From Nematostella vectensis (lineage: Eukaryota > Cnidaria > Anthozoa > Actiniaria > Edwardsiidae), in assembly GCF_932526225.1 (NCBI RefSeq), contig NC_064048.1, positions 211,340-275,339 on the forward strand: a stretch of 64,000 nucleotides of DNA, in the 5' to 3' direction. Below are positions 1-10,571 of the stretch, piece by piece. Each line of letters opens with the position of its first letter. The first letter of the stretch is position 1. The translations under genes and the position numbers were made by a program. The notes beneath the pieces were generated by a model. That model did not search any database and was not told the DNA's origin. It worked only from the letters and a program-made list of their open reading frames with translations.

Positions 1-112
1 TGTTAATATGTTTGTACACCCTTTGTTCGTCGCCGGTTTAGTAGAAAAAAGAAGGAAAAGAAAGAGTTTCACTGTAACAGGGTCCATACCAGCAAGTGGT
101 GCCGTTGCCGCA

Positions 113-286
113 TTTGTCCTTGGTCTTGGATTTGCGGCAACAACATCACTTGCTGGCCGAGGGGTTGCAGCAACAGGTGCATTTGGGTTAGCAAGTTGTT
201 CAAGTAATTTTCGTCTTCCCGTCGTGGTTGGTGGGTTAGTTGCGTCCTTGCAAGGGATCTGTTCAAAAGTTCAATAATATATAAAT
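113..286 (-). pseudogene. Partial unit 0: exon 2 fragment
   Basis: This stretch matches exon 2 of the array gene (same sequence as 2450-2620), including the acceptor side, but stops at about 286. Unrelated sequence lies on both sides: 1-112 is not recognised, and a LINE fragment follows. Confidence 0.75.
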
Positions 287-623
287 CATTGGCAGTCCGT
301 CGAGGCGACGATGACTGTTCTATTGTGTTGGTCCTTTGATCTTAACTCTCCATGCTGGACGATCCCGAGCAGTGGTTTGCCAAGAGTTTGAGCTTATATC
401 CCTCCACTTCAGGTTCCTCTTTACCACATCTTTGAACCTGAGTCTAGGCCGACCCTGATTCCTGGTCCCTGTCGTGAGCTGAGAGTAGAGCAGCTGCCTA
501 GGCAATCTGTCAGTGTCCATGCGGTGAACATGCCCAGTCCATCTGAGATTTTTCTCAATGAGTGTGTCAGCCATTGACCGTAATCCGGTCCTCTTGTATA
601 TCTCTTTGTTTGTGACTTTATCC
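287..623 (-). mobile_element. LINE ORF2 C-terminal fragment
   Basis: A minus-strand reading frame at 320-625 of 101 residues has the typical tail of a non-LTR retrotransposon ORF2: RWTGHVHRM, a GRPRLRFKD segment and a DRPAWR segment, as in endonuclease-reverse transcriptase genes. The apparent start Met reads into the adjoining array sequence. It replaces the part of a unit expected between exon 2 and the next spacer, so it looks like an insertion or rearrangement at the edge of the array. The family was recognised by motif order only. Confidence 0.7.
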
Positions 624-639
624 ATTGATATCTTGATTA

Positions 640-1080
640 TAGATGAGGCTTGCTGTACTCTATAAAAAATCGAAATTTATGTTAGTAAACAAATTCTCGG
701 TTAATAGACCTATTGAATTTGGAGTACCCAATGTGACCCCGGGTTACCCTTTGTATGTTCGGAGAAAATAGTGGGGGAAATGGGAAAAGTAGTTTACTCG
801 TTTGTTATCACTTAAAAGGTATCCTGGGCAATATTTCTAAAAATTTAAATATGTGATTACGTAATGTAATACATGTTGAACATGACTTTTCTTTTCCATG
901 AACAACAGAAAAATCCACTTGACGATTCATCTAATAAAGAGCTTTTGCAATTTTTCAGTTCGGACTTTCTTAATTGAAACGTCATTATAACTTGTACATC
1001 TCATTTGTTTCAATTTTCTTAAATGATAACGATGTTCCGTGAAACTATTACCCCGCAACATAAGCAACGAAGTTTGGCGC
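640..1080. other. Array spacer with palindromes (unit 1 copy)
   Basis: Non-coding sequence of about 440 bp between successive genes, repeated in units 2-6. It contains the perfect palindrome attacgtaat (856-865) and catgttgaacatg (872-884, arms of six around one base). I see no coding frame, TATA box or terminal inverted repeat that I can defend. Confidence 0.7.
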
Positions 1081-1147
1081 TGTCCATCAGTAGGATCTGG
1101 CACTGGTGCTGACTCGGGCGGTGTCCATCAGTAGGATCTGGCACTGG
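1079..1147. repeat. Short direct duplication in the recombinase 3' end
   Basis: ctgtccatcagtaggatc plus the next bases occurs twice, about 40 bp apart. The same duplication exists in units 2, 3, 5 and 6, while unit 4 has one copy. Confidence 0.8.
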
Positions 1148-2807
1148 TCGGGTTGTAGGAGGGGTTTAAAGATTTCTTAGATGGAGCTTCCGCTTGTTGT
1201 AAATTTTTGTCACAAGCTTCTTCCTCTAGCCGGGGGCAGCCCCAGCGCTCCCACATCTGGTTGGACCTTCCGGTCGATCTCAATTTTTTCTCAATCTCCA
1301 GCTCAGATGGGTACTTTTTGCTTTGGATTATAGCCACGAATATTATCTTGATCATGTTCTGCTCAGATTTCTTCAGAAAGGAGCCCATGCAATTATGTAC
1401 ATTTGCGCTCGCCACTCGTTTCCCGGCTATCAGCAGGAGGGGGCGGAATACGTTAATGTAAGCATAGACCCTGTCCCGGGTCTCACGGTCGAGATGTACA
1501 GTCAGGGGGCCGTGCGCACCTGCAGTCTTGTGCTCCGTCACGTTAAACTGCTTCAGACCGTGCTTGTCTACCTTGGGGTTGTTGTATTTCTTGAAGCCCT
1601 CAATGGTTAATCCTGAAATGAGGGAAGCCCGTGCCGTGCAGAAAGTGACCAGGCAGGCGATGAGGTAATTTCTGCAATCGATCACCTCCTGGGTAGTCAC
1701 GGGGCTTTCGGGGAGGCCTTTTTCATATTCCTCTAAGGCCAGGTCTAAGCGGGCGCCACACTTCTTCGCAGCCGCAGAATTTATCACTTGCTTGACCTGC
1801 CCCAAGTCCAGGACGTTCTCGGTGTCCTGCATGTGGCGCACCCCACGCTCCAATTTCTGGAACTTCCTGAGCCATGTCTTCCAGCCAGGGAGTTTGGCCT
1901 GGAGGCGCTTGAGGGCCAGCCGCTCAGCCCTTGAAGGGCGCACCTTGGCGCTATTAATTACATACCCCAGGAAGCGCTGTAGGGCGTCGCAGTACCCTCG
2001 AAGTGTTGTGGCCTTTAGTTGGTCGGGGCCCTTTTCGCGTCTGGGGAGGAAGAAGCGGTCCCAGACTCTATTCACATCTCCAAACGCGTCAAGGAGGTAG
2101 CTGCCTGATGGCGCCGCGGCGCCAACGATGGACCGAACCTTAGCAGCTATCTCCCTGGCCATTGCTTCTTTCAGGTCTCCGCCATGGGGGCGCTGGAGGA
2201 ATAGCGGAAACTACTAGAAGTATCACCTGCTGGTCTTCAGCATCGATTGACTGATGAGTAAAAAAAGAATGGTGAGGAGAGAAACGTTAACAGATGTAGT
2301 GGTCATAAGGGTGACCCTAACCTTATTCGTGACGTCAAAGTCCTCGTCACTCGTGGAGTCCGACCAGTACTCCGGGACGTTTGGTGGGTCTAGCCGGTCT
2401 AGCAGCACTGCGGGGTCCTTCCTCCTCCTCTGAGGACAGGCAATTGGAATTTGCCCTTGGTCTTGGATTTACGGCAACAACATCACTTTCTGGCCGAGGG
2501 GTTGCAGCAACAGGTGCATTTGGGTTAGCAAGTTGTTCAAGTAATTTTCGTCTTCCCGTCGTGGTTGGTGGGTTAGTTGCGTCCTTGCAAGAGATCTGTT
2601 CAAAAGTTCAATAATATATAAATAAAAATAAAATAACTGAATTCCGGGGGTAGATCAATTGGCCTTCGTTCTCTGCTTCTTCTTTTTCCTTTCGGGCTCT
2701 TCAGTTGTTTCCGCATCTCCCGCATGATTTTCTTCTCCAACAGGAGTGTCGTCTGTTTCGTTGTTGTTGTTGTTGTTGTTGTCGTGTTTGTCCAAGTCAC
2801 CGTCCAT
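1128..2807 (-). CDS. Tyrosine-recombinase-like protein, catalytic end deleted (unit 1)
   Basis: Spliced minus-strand gene. Exon 1 (2807-2655) starts MDGDLDK and encodes an Asn run, acidic residues and a basic ERKKKKQRTK tail, a likely nuclear signal. Exon 2 (2595-2322) ends SDEDFDVTNK before a GTTAGG donor. Exon 3 (2210-1128) contains a 344-residue frame beginning MAREIAAKV, with an open lead-in of about 16 codons. In that frame, residues 1-150 look like a helical core-binding region; Arg178 (TARASLISGL) matches the box I Arg, and Lys212 lies in the beta-hairpin segment. At residue 264 the sequence jumps, in frame, to KSEQNMIKIIF, a C-terminal helical domain, so the second Arg, His and Tyr are absent. 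The exon 1 to exon 2 join is unresolved: a TGA follows exon 1 and no good GT donor is visible. It cannot be an active recombinase; a DNA-binding or regulatory role is speculative. Confidence 0.75.
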
Positions 2808-2847
2808 TTTTGTAAATTGGCAAAACGTCCAGTAATTCAACAGGCAT

Positions 2848-2861
2848 AATGTTATAACATT
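2848..2861. promoter_or_regulatory. 14 bp perfect palindrome upstream of exon 1
   Basis: aatgttataacatt is its own reverse complement and lies about 40 bp before the exon 1 ATG. It recurs at the same place in the other units. It could be a protein-binding or recombination site; no function is shown. Confidence 0.45.
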
Positions 2862-2894
2862 AATTTGTTATAGACTAGTATCATACTTACTAAA

Positions 2895-5172
2895 TTGATA
2901 TCTTGATTATAGATGAGGCTTGCTGTACTCTATAAAAAATCGAAATTTATGTTAGTAAACAAATTCTCGGTTAATAGACCTATTGAATTTGGAGTACCCA
3001 ATGTGACCCGGGGTTACCCTTTGTATGGTCGGAGAAAATAGTGGGGGAAATAGGAAAAATAGTTTACTCGTTTGTTATCACTTAAAAGGTATCCTGGGCA
3101 ATATTTCTAAAAATTAAAATATGTGATTACGTAATGTAATACATGTTGAACATGACTTTTCTTTTCCATGAACAACAGAAAAATCCACTTGACGATTCAT
3201 CTAATAAAGAGCTTTTGCAATTTTTCAGTTCGGACTTTCTTAATTTAAACGTCATTATAACTTGTACATCTCATTTGTTTCAATTTTCTTAAATGATAAC
3301 GATGTTCCGTGAAACTATAACCCCGTAACATAAGCAACGAAGTTTGGCGCTGTCCATCAGTAGGATCTGGCACTGGTGCTGTCTCGGGCGCTGTCCATCA
3401 GTAGGATCTGGCACTGGTCGGGTTGTAGGAGGGGTTTAAAGATTTCTTAGATGGAGCTTCCGCTTGTTGTAAATTTTTGTCACAAGCTTCTTCCTCTAGC
3501 CGGGGGCAGTCCCAGCGCTCCCACATCTGGTTGGACCTTCCGGTCGATCTCAATTTTTTCTCAATCTCCAGCTCAGATGGGTACTTTTTGCTTTGGATTA
3601 TAGCCACGAATATTATCTTGATCATGTTCTGCTCAGATTTCTTCAGAAAGGAGCCCATGCAATTATGTACATTTGCGCTCGCCACTCGTTTCCCGGCTAT
3701 CAGCAGGAGGGGGCGGAATACGTTAATGTAAGCATAGACCCTGTCCCGGGTCTCACGGTCGAGATGTACAGTCAGGGGGCCGTGCGCACCTGCAGTCTTG
3801 TGCTCCGTCACGTTAAACTGCTTCAGACCGTGCTTGTCTACCTTGGGGTTGTTGTATTTCTTGGAGCCCTCAATGGTTAATCCTGAAATGAGGGAAGCCC
3901 GCGCCGTGCAGAAAGTGACCAGGCAGGCGATGAGGTAATTTCTGCAATCGATCACCTCCTGGGTAGTCACGGGGCTTTCGGGGAGGCCTTTTTCATATTC
4001 CTCTAAGGCCAGGTCTAAGCGGGCGCCACACTTCTTCGCAGCCGCAGAATTTATCACTTGCTTGACCTGCCCCAAGTCCAGGACGTTCTCGGTGTCCTGC
4101 ATGTGGCGCACCCCACGCTCCAATTTCTGGAACTTCCTGAGCCATGTCTTCCAGCCAGGGAGTTTGGCCTGGAGGCGCTTGAGGGCCAGCCGCTCAGCCC
4201 TTGAAGTGCGCACCTTGGCGCTATTAATTACATACCCCAGGAAGCGCTGTAGGGCGTCGCAGTACCCTCGAAGTGTTGTGGCCTTTAGTTGGTCGGGGCC
4301 CTTTTCGCGTCTGGGGAGGAAGAAGCGGTCCCAGACTCTATTCACATCTCCAAACGCGTCAAGGAGGTAGCTGCCTGATGGCGCCGCGGCGCCAACGATG
4401 GACCGAACCTTAGCAGCTATCTCCCTGGCCATTGCTTCTTTCAGGTCTCCGCCATGGGGGCGCTGGAGGAATAGCGGAAACTACTAGAAGTATCACCTGC
4501 TGGTCTTCAGCATCGATTGACTGATGAATAAAAAAAGAATGGTGAGGAGAGAAACGTTAACAGATGTAGTGGTCATAAGGGTGACACTAACCTTATTCGT
4601 GACGTCAAAGTCCTCGTCACTCGTGGAGTCAGACCAGTACTCCGGGACGTTTGGTGGGTCTAGCCGGTCTAGCAGCACTGCGGGGTCCTTCCTCCTCCTC
4701 TGAGGACAGGCAATTGGTATTTGCCCATTTGTCCTTGGTCTTGGATTTGCGGCAACAACATCACTTGCTGGCCGAGGGGTTGCAGCAACAGGTGCATTTG
4801 GATTAGCAAGTTGTTCAAGTAATTTTCGTCTTCCCGTCGTGGTTGGTGGGTCAGTTGCGTCCTTGCAAGAGATCTGTTCAAAAGTTCAATAATATATAAA
4901 TAAAAATAAAATAACTGAATTCCGGGGGTAGATCAATTGGCCTTCGTTCTCTGCTTCCTCTTTTTCCTTTCGGGTTCTTCAGTTGTTTCCACATCTCCCG
5001 CATGATTTTCTTCTCCAACAGGAGCGTCGTCTGTTTCGTTGTTGTTGTTGTTGTTGTTGTCGTGTTTGTCCAAGTCACCGTCCATTTTTGTAAATTGGCA
5101 AAACGTCCAGTAATTCAACAGGCATAATGTTATAACATTAATTGGTTATAGACTAGTATCATACTTACTAAA
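2895..5172 (-). repeat. Array unit 2
   Basis: Unit of 2278 bp, almost identical to unit 1 and sharing its junction in the recombinase exon. The two therefore descend from one already-deleted copy. Confidence 0.9.
3398..5085 (-). CDS. Tyrosine-recombinase-like protein, catalytic end deleted (unit 2)
   Basis: Exon 1 about 5085-4933, exon 2 4873-4592 (donor GTTAGTG), exon 3 4480-3398. The 344-residue frame differs from unit 1 at only a few positions (for example a Thr for Pro near residue 76, a Ser for Phe near residue 190 and an Asp for Gly near residue 308). Box I Arg and the hairpin Lys are kept; the deletion after residue 264 again removes box II Arg, His and Tyr and joins the C-terminal helical domain in frame. 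Two near-identical copies with a long open frame mean either recent duplication or some constraint; the sequence alone cannot separate these. Confidence 0.75.
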
Positions 5173-7440
5173 TTGATATCTTGATTATAGATGAGGCTTG
5201 CTGTACTCTATAAAAAATCGAAATTTATGTTAGTAAACAAATTCTCGGTTAAAAGACCTATTGAATTTGGAGTACCCAATGTGACCCGGGGTTACCCTTT
5301 GTATGGTCGGAGAAAATAGTGGGGGAAATGGGAAAAATAGTTTACTCGTTTGTTATCACTTAAAAGGTATCCTGGGCAATATTCCTAAAAATTAAAATAT
5401 GTGATTACGTAATGTAATACATGTTGAACATGACTTTTCTTTTCCATGAACAACAGAAAAATTCACTTGACGATTCATCTAATAAAGAGCTTTTGCAATT
5501 TTTCAGTTCGGACTTTCTTAATTGAAACGTCATTATAACTTGTACATCTCATTTGCTTCAATTTTCTTAAATGATAACGATGTTCTGTGAAACTATAACC
5601 CCGCAACATAAGCAACGAAGTTTGGCGCTGTCCATCAGTAGGATCTGGCACTGGTGCTGACTCGGGCGCTGTCCATCAGTAGGATCTGGCACTGGTCGGG
5701 TTGTAGGAGAGTTGTAGGAGGGGTTTAAAGATTTCTTAGATGGAGCTTCCGCTTGTTGTAAATTTTTGTCACAAGCTTCTTCCTCCAGCCGGGGCAGTCC
5801 CAGGGCTCCCACACCTGGTTGGACCTTCCGGTCGATCTCAATTTTTTCTCAATCTCCAGCTCAGATGGGTACTTTTTGCTGTGGATTATAGCCACGAATA
5901 TGGAGGAGAAGGTGTACCTTGCCGCGCATTGTTTTCCGACTGTATGGTATTTATGGTGCCCACAGGTACGAGGGCACACGTAGTCGTCGGTGGAGTCTCA
6001 GCCTCGTGAGTCTTGGGTGATTTGATTTGCTGGCTGATGGCAGCACTGGCGGACGCAGCCATCCTAGCCCCGTCCGAGCAGATGTATTGGCTCTACTGCG
6101 TCGCCACCCGGTGTTTTGCCAGCATGGCGAGCTCTTCCATCGATCTCTCGTCTTCCCCAGACTGGTGAAAGGTGGTTGCCCACATCTTTCGGATGGCTGT
6201 TGGGTTAAAGGTCTGGCCTTCGCGGAGCCTAACCCCAGATATCTTCAGAAAGGAGCCCATGCAATTATGTACATTTGCGCTCGCCACTCCTTTCCCGGCT
6301 ATCAGCAGGAGGGGGCGGAATACGTTAATGTAAGCATAGACCCTGTCCCGGGTCTCACGGTCGAAATGTACAGTCAGGGGGCCGTGCGCACCTGCAGTCT
6401 TGTGCTCCGTCACGTTAAACTGCTTCAGACCGTGCTTGTCTACCTTTGGGTTGTTGTATTTCTGGGAGCCCCGTCCGAGCCATGCGCACCTCGGGGCTAT
6501 TAATTACATACCCCAGGAAGCGCTGTAGGGCGTCGCAGTACCCTCGAAGTGTTGTGGCCTTTAGTTGGTCGGGGCCCTTTTCGCGTCTGGGGAGGAAGAA
6601 GCGGTCCCAGACTCTATTCACATCTCCAAACGCGTCAAGGAGGTAGCTGCCTGATGGCGCCGCGGCGCCAACGATGGACCGAACCTTAGCAGCTATCTCC
6701 CTGGCCATTGCTTCTTTCAGGTCTCCGCCATGGGGGCGCTGGAGGAATAGCGGAAACTACTAGAAGTATCACCTGCTGGTCTTCAGCATCGATTGACTGA
6801 TGAGTAAAAAAAGAATGGTGAGGAGAGAAACGTTAACAGATGTAGTGGTCATAAGGGTGACGCTAACCTTATTCGTGATGTCAAAGTCCTCGTCACTCGT
6901 GGAGTCCGACCAGTACTCCGGGACGTTTGGTGGGTCTAGCCGGTCTAGCAGCACTGCGGGGTCCTTCCTCCTCCTCCTCTGAGGACAGGCAATTGGTATT
7001 TGCCCTTTGTCTTGGATTTGCGGCAACAACATCACTTGCTGGCCGAGGGGTTGCAGCAACAGGTGCATTTGGGTTAGCAAGTTGTTCAAGTAATTTTCGT
7101 CTTCCCGTCGTGGTTGGTGGGTTAGTTGCGTCCTTGCAAGAGATCTGTTCAAAAGTTCAATAATATATAAATAAAAATAAAATAACTGAATTCCGGGGGT
7201 AGATCAATTGGCCTTCTTTCTCTGCTTCTTCTTTTTCCTTTCGGGCTCTTCAGTTGTTTCCGCATCTCCCGCATGATTTTCTTCTCCAACAGGAGCGTCG
7301 TCTGTTTCGTTGTTGTTGTTGTTGTTGTCGTGTTTGTCCAAGTCACCGTCCATTTTTGTAAATTGGCAAAACGTCCAGTAATTCAACAGGCATAATGTTA
7401 TAACATTAATTTGTTATAGACTAGTATCATACTTACTAAA
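5173..7440 (-). repeat. Array unit 3
   Basis: Unit of 2268 bp. It keeps the catalytic-end DNA lost in units 1 and 2 but has lost about 0.6 kb of the middle of exon 3 at 6468-6497. Its length matches units 1-2 only by coincidence of deletion size. Confidence 0.88.
5725..7353 (-). pseudogene. Tyrosine recombinase pseudogene (unit 3)
   Basis: Exon 1 near 7353-7204, exon 2 below it, exon 3 from 6756. A deletion near 6470-6497 joins VINS directly to the region after the box I Arg and shifts the frame, so most of the core-binding part is missing. The catalytic end is present in pieces (6413-6093: hairpin Lys, TAIRK, KHR), but a TAG at 6093-6095 interrupts it three codons before the expected Tyr. 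The C-terminal helical domain is readable at 5979-5725. It is not functional as a recombinase. Confidence 0.8.
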
Positions 7441-10019
7441 TTGATATCTTGATTATAGATGAGGCTTGCTGTACTCTATAAAAAATCGAAATTTATGTTA
7501 GTAAACAAATTCTCGGTTAATAGACCTATTGAATTTGGAGTACCCAATGTGACCCGGGGTTACCCTTTGTATGGTCGGAGAAAATAGTGGGGGAAATGGG
7601 AAAAATAGTTTACTCGTTTGTTATCACTTAAAAGGTATCCTGGGCAATATTTCTAAAAATTAAAATATGTGATTACGTAATGTAATACATGTTGAACATG
7701 ACTTTTCTTTTCCATGAACAACAGAAAAATCCACTTGACGATTCATCTAATAAAGAGCTTTTGCAATTTTTCAGTTGGGACTTTCTTAATTGAAACGTCA
7801 TTATAACTTGTATATCTCATTTGTTTCAATTTTCTTCAATATTAACGATGTTCCGTGAAACTATAACCCCGCAACATAAGCAACGAAGTTTGGCGCTGTC
7901 CATCAGTAGGATCTGGCACTGGTCGGGTTGTAGGAGAGTTGGAGGAGGGGTTTAAAGATTTCTTAGATGGAGCTTCCGCTTGTTGTAAATTTTTGTCACA
8001 AGCTTCTTCCTCCAGCCGGGGCAGTCCCAGCGCTTCCACATCTGGTTGGACCTTCCGGTCGATCTCAATTTTTTCTCAATCTCCAGCTCAGATGGGTACT
8101 TTTTGCTTTGGATTATAGCCACGAATATTATCTTTATCATGTTCTGCTCAGTGGAGGAGGTGTACCTTGCCGCGCATTGTTTTCCGACTGTATGGTATTT
8201 ATGGTGCCCACAGGTACGAGGGCACACGTAGTCGCCGGTGGAGTCTCAGCCTCGTGAGTCGCGGGTGATTTGATTCGCTGGCTGATGGCAGCACTGGCGG
8301 ACGCAGCCATCCTAGCGCTGTCCGAGCAGATGTATTGGCTCTACTGCGTCGCCACCCGGTGTTTTGCCAGCATGGCGAGCTCTTCCATCGATCTCTCGTC
8401 TTCCCCAGACTGGTGAAAGGTGGTTGCCCACATCTTTCGGATGGCTGTTGGGGTAAACGTCTGGCCTTCGCGGAGCCTAACCCCAGATATCTTCAGAAAG
8501 GAGCCCATGCAATTATGTACATTTGCGCTCGCCACTCCTTTCCCGGCTATCAGCAGGAGGGGGCGGAATACGTTAATGTAAGCATAGACCCTGTCCCGGG
8601 TCTCACGGTCGAGATGTACAGTCAGGGGGCCGTGCGCACCTGCAGTCTTGTGCTCCATCACGTTAAACTGCTTCAGACCGTGCTTGTCTACCTTGGGGTT
8701 GTTGTATGCCTTCCGGAAACCCTCAATGGTTAATCCTGAAATAAGGGAAGCCCGCGCCGTGCAGAAAGTGACCAGGCAGGCGATGAGGTAATTTCTGCAA
8801 TCGATCACCTCCTGGCTAGTCACGGGGCTTTCGGGGAGGCCTTTTTCATATTCCTCTAAGGCCAGGTCTAAGCGGGCACCACACTTCTTCGCAGCCGCAG
8901 AATTTATCACTTGCTTGACCTGCCCCAAGCCCAGGACGTTCTCGGTGTCCTGCATGTGGCGCACCCCACGCTCCAATTTCTGGAACTTCCTGAGCCATGT
9001 CTTCCAGCCAGGGAGTTTGGCTTGGAGGCGCTTGAGGGCCAGCCGCTCAGCCCTTGAAGGGCGCACCTCGGCGCTATTAATTACATACCCCAGGAAGCGC
9101 TGTAGGGAGTCGCAGTACCCTCGAAGTGTTGTGGCTTATAGTTGGTCGGGGCCCTTTTCGCGTCTGGGGAGGATGAAGCGGTCCCAGACTCCATTCACAT
9201 CTCCAAACGCGTCAAGGAGGTAGCTGCCTGATGGCGCCGCGGCGCCAACGATGGACCGAACCTTAGCAGCTATCTCCCTGGCCATTGCTTCTTTCAGGTG
9301 TCCGCCATGGGGGCGCTAGAGGAATAGCGGAAACTACTAGAAGTATCACCTGCTGGTTTTCAGCATCGATTGACTGATGAGTAAAAAAAGAATGGTGAGG
9401 AGAGAAACGTTAACAGATGTAGTGGTCATAAGGGTGACACTAACCTTATTCGTGACGTCAAAGTCCTCGTCACTCGTGGAGTCCGACCAGTACTCCGGGA
9501 CGTTTGGTGGGTCTAGCCGGTCTAGCAGCACTGCGGGGTCCTTCCTCCTCCTCTGAGGACAGGCAATTGGTATTTGCCCATTTGTCCTTGGTCTTGGATT
9601 TGCGGCAACAACATCACTTGCTGGCCAAGGGGTTGCAGCAACAGGTGCATTTGGATTAGCAAGTTGTTCAAGTAATTTTTGTCTTCCCGTCGTGGTTGGT
9701 GGGTCAGTTGCGTCCTTGCAAGAGATCTGTTCAAAAGTTCAATAATATATAAATAAAAATAAAATAACTGAATTCCGGGGGTAGATCAATTGGCCTTCGT
9801 TCTCTGCTTCTTCTTTTTCCTTTCGGGTTCTTCAGTTGTTTCCGCATCTCCCGCATGATTTTCTTCTCCAACAGGAGCGTCGTCTGTTTCGTTGTTGTTG
9901 TTGTTGTCGTGTTTGTCCAAGTCACCGTCCATTTTTGTAAATTGGCAAAACGTCCAGTAAATCAACAGGCATAATGTTATAACATTAATTTGTTATAGAC
10001 TAGTATCATGCTTACTAAA
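7441..10019 (-). repeat. Array unit 4
   Basis: Unit of 2579 bp without the large deletions of units 1-3. It has a single copy of the ctgtccatcagtaggatc block near 7896, which is duplicated in units 1, 2, 3, 5 and 6. Confidence 0.9.
7952..9940 (-). pseudogene. Near full-length tyrosine recombinase with two stops (unit 4)
   Basis: Exon 3 runs from 9333. A TAA at 9136-9138 (normally an AAG Lys codon) cuts the N-terminal part. The 241-residue frame 9066-8341 then shows box I (TARASLISGL), the hairpin Lys (EHKTAGAHG), box II (FTPTAIRKMWATTF) and the KHR segment in the order of tyrosine recombinases, and ends at TAG 8341-8343, three codons before the catalytic Tyr. The helical C-terminal domain follows in another frame (8227-7952) behind a Cys/His segment, CPRTCGHHKYH. 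This copy best shows the ancestral domain order. Confidence 0.82.
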
Positions 10020-10571
10020 TTGATATCTTGATTATAAATGAGGCTTGCTGTACTCTATAAAAAATCGAAATTTATGTTAGTAAACAAATTCTCGGTTAAT
10101 AGACCTATTGAATTTGGAGTACCCAATGTGACCCGGGGTTACCCTTTGTATGGTCGGAGAAAATAGTGGGGGAAATGGGAAAAGTAGTTTACTCGTTTGT
10201 TATCACTTAAAAGGTATCCTGGGCAATATTTCTAAAAATTAAGATAGGTGATTACGTAATGTAATACATGTTGAACATGACTTTTCTTTTCCATGAACAA
10301 CAGAAAAATCCATATGACGATTCATCTAATAAAGAGCTTTTGCAATTTTTCAGTTCGGACTTTATTAATTGAAACGTCATTATAACTTGTACATCTCATT
10401 TGTTTCAATTTTCTTAAATGATAACGATGTTCCGTGAAACTATAACCCCGCAACATAAGCAACGAAGTTTGGCGCTGTCCATCAGTAGGATCTGGCACTG
10501 GTGCTGACTCGGGCGCTGTCTATCAGTAGGATCTGGCACTGGTCGGGTTGTAGGAGATTTGGAGGAGGGGT

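Larger units (their letters stand above)
624..2894 (-). repeat. Array unit 1
   Basis: Unit of 2271 bp. In plus-strand order: spacer (624-1080), recombinase 3' end, recombinase exon, intron (2211-2321), exon 2, exon 1, upstream sequence with the 14 bp palindrome at 2848-2861. It carries the same 3' coding deletion as unit 2. Confidence 0.9.

Noticed and set aside
1792-2100. Plus-strand 102-residue frame recurring in most array units
   Set aside because: It is the antisense shadow of the recombinase core-binding region; it recurs only because the unit recurs.
2381-2614. Plus-strand frame with a hydrophobic stretch, repeated in several units
   Set aside because: Antisense of exon 2; splice sites and composition support the minus strand.
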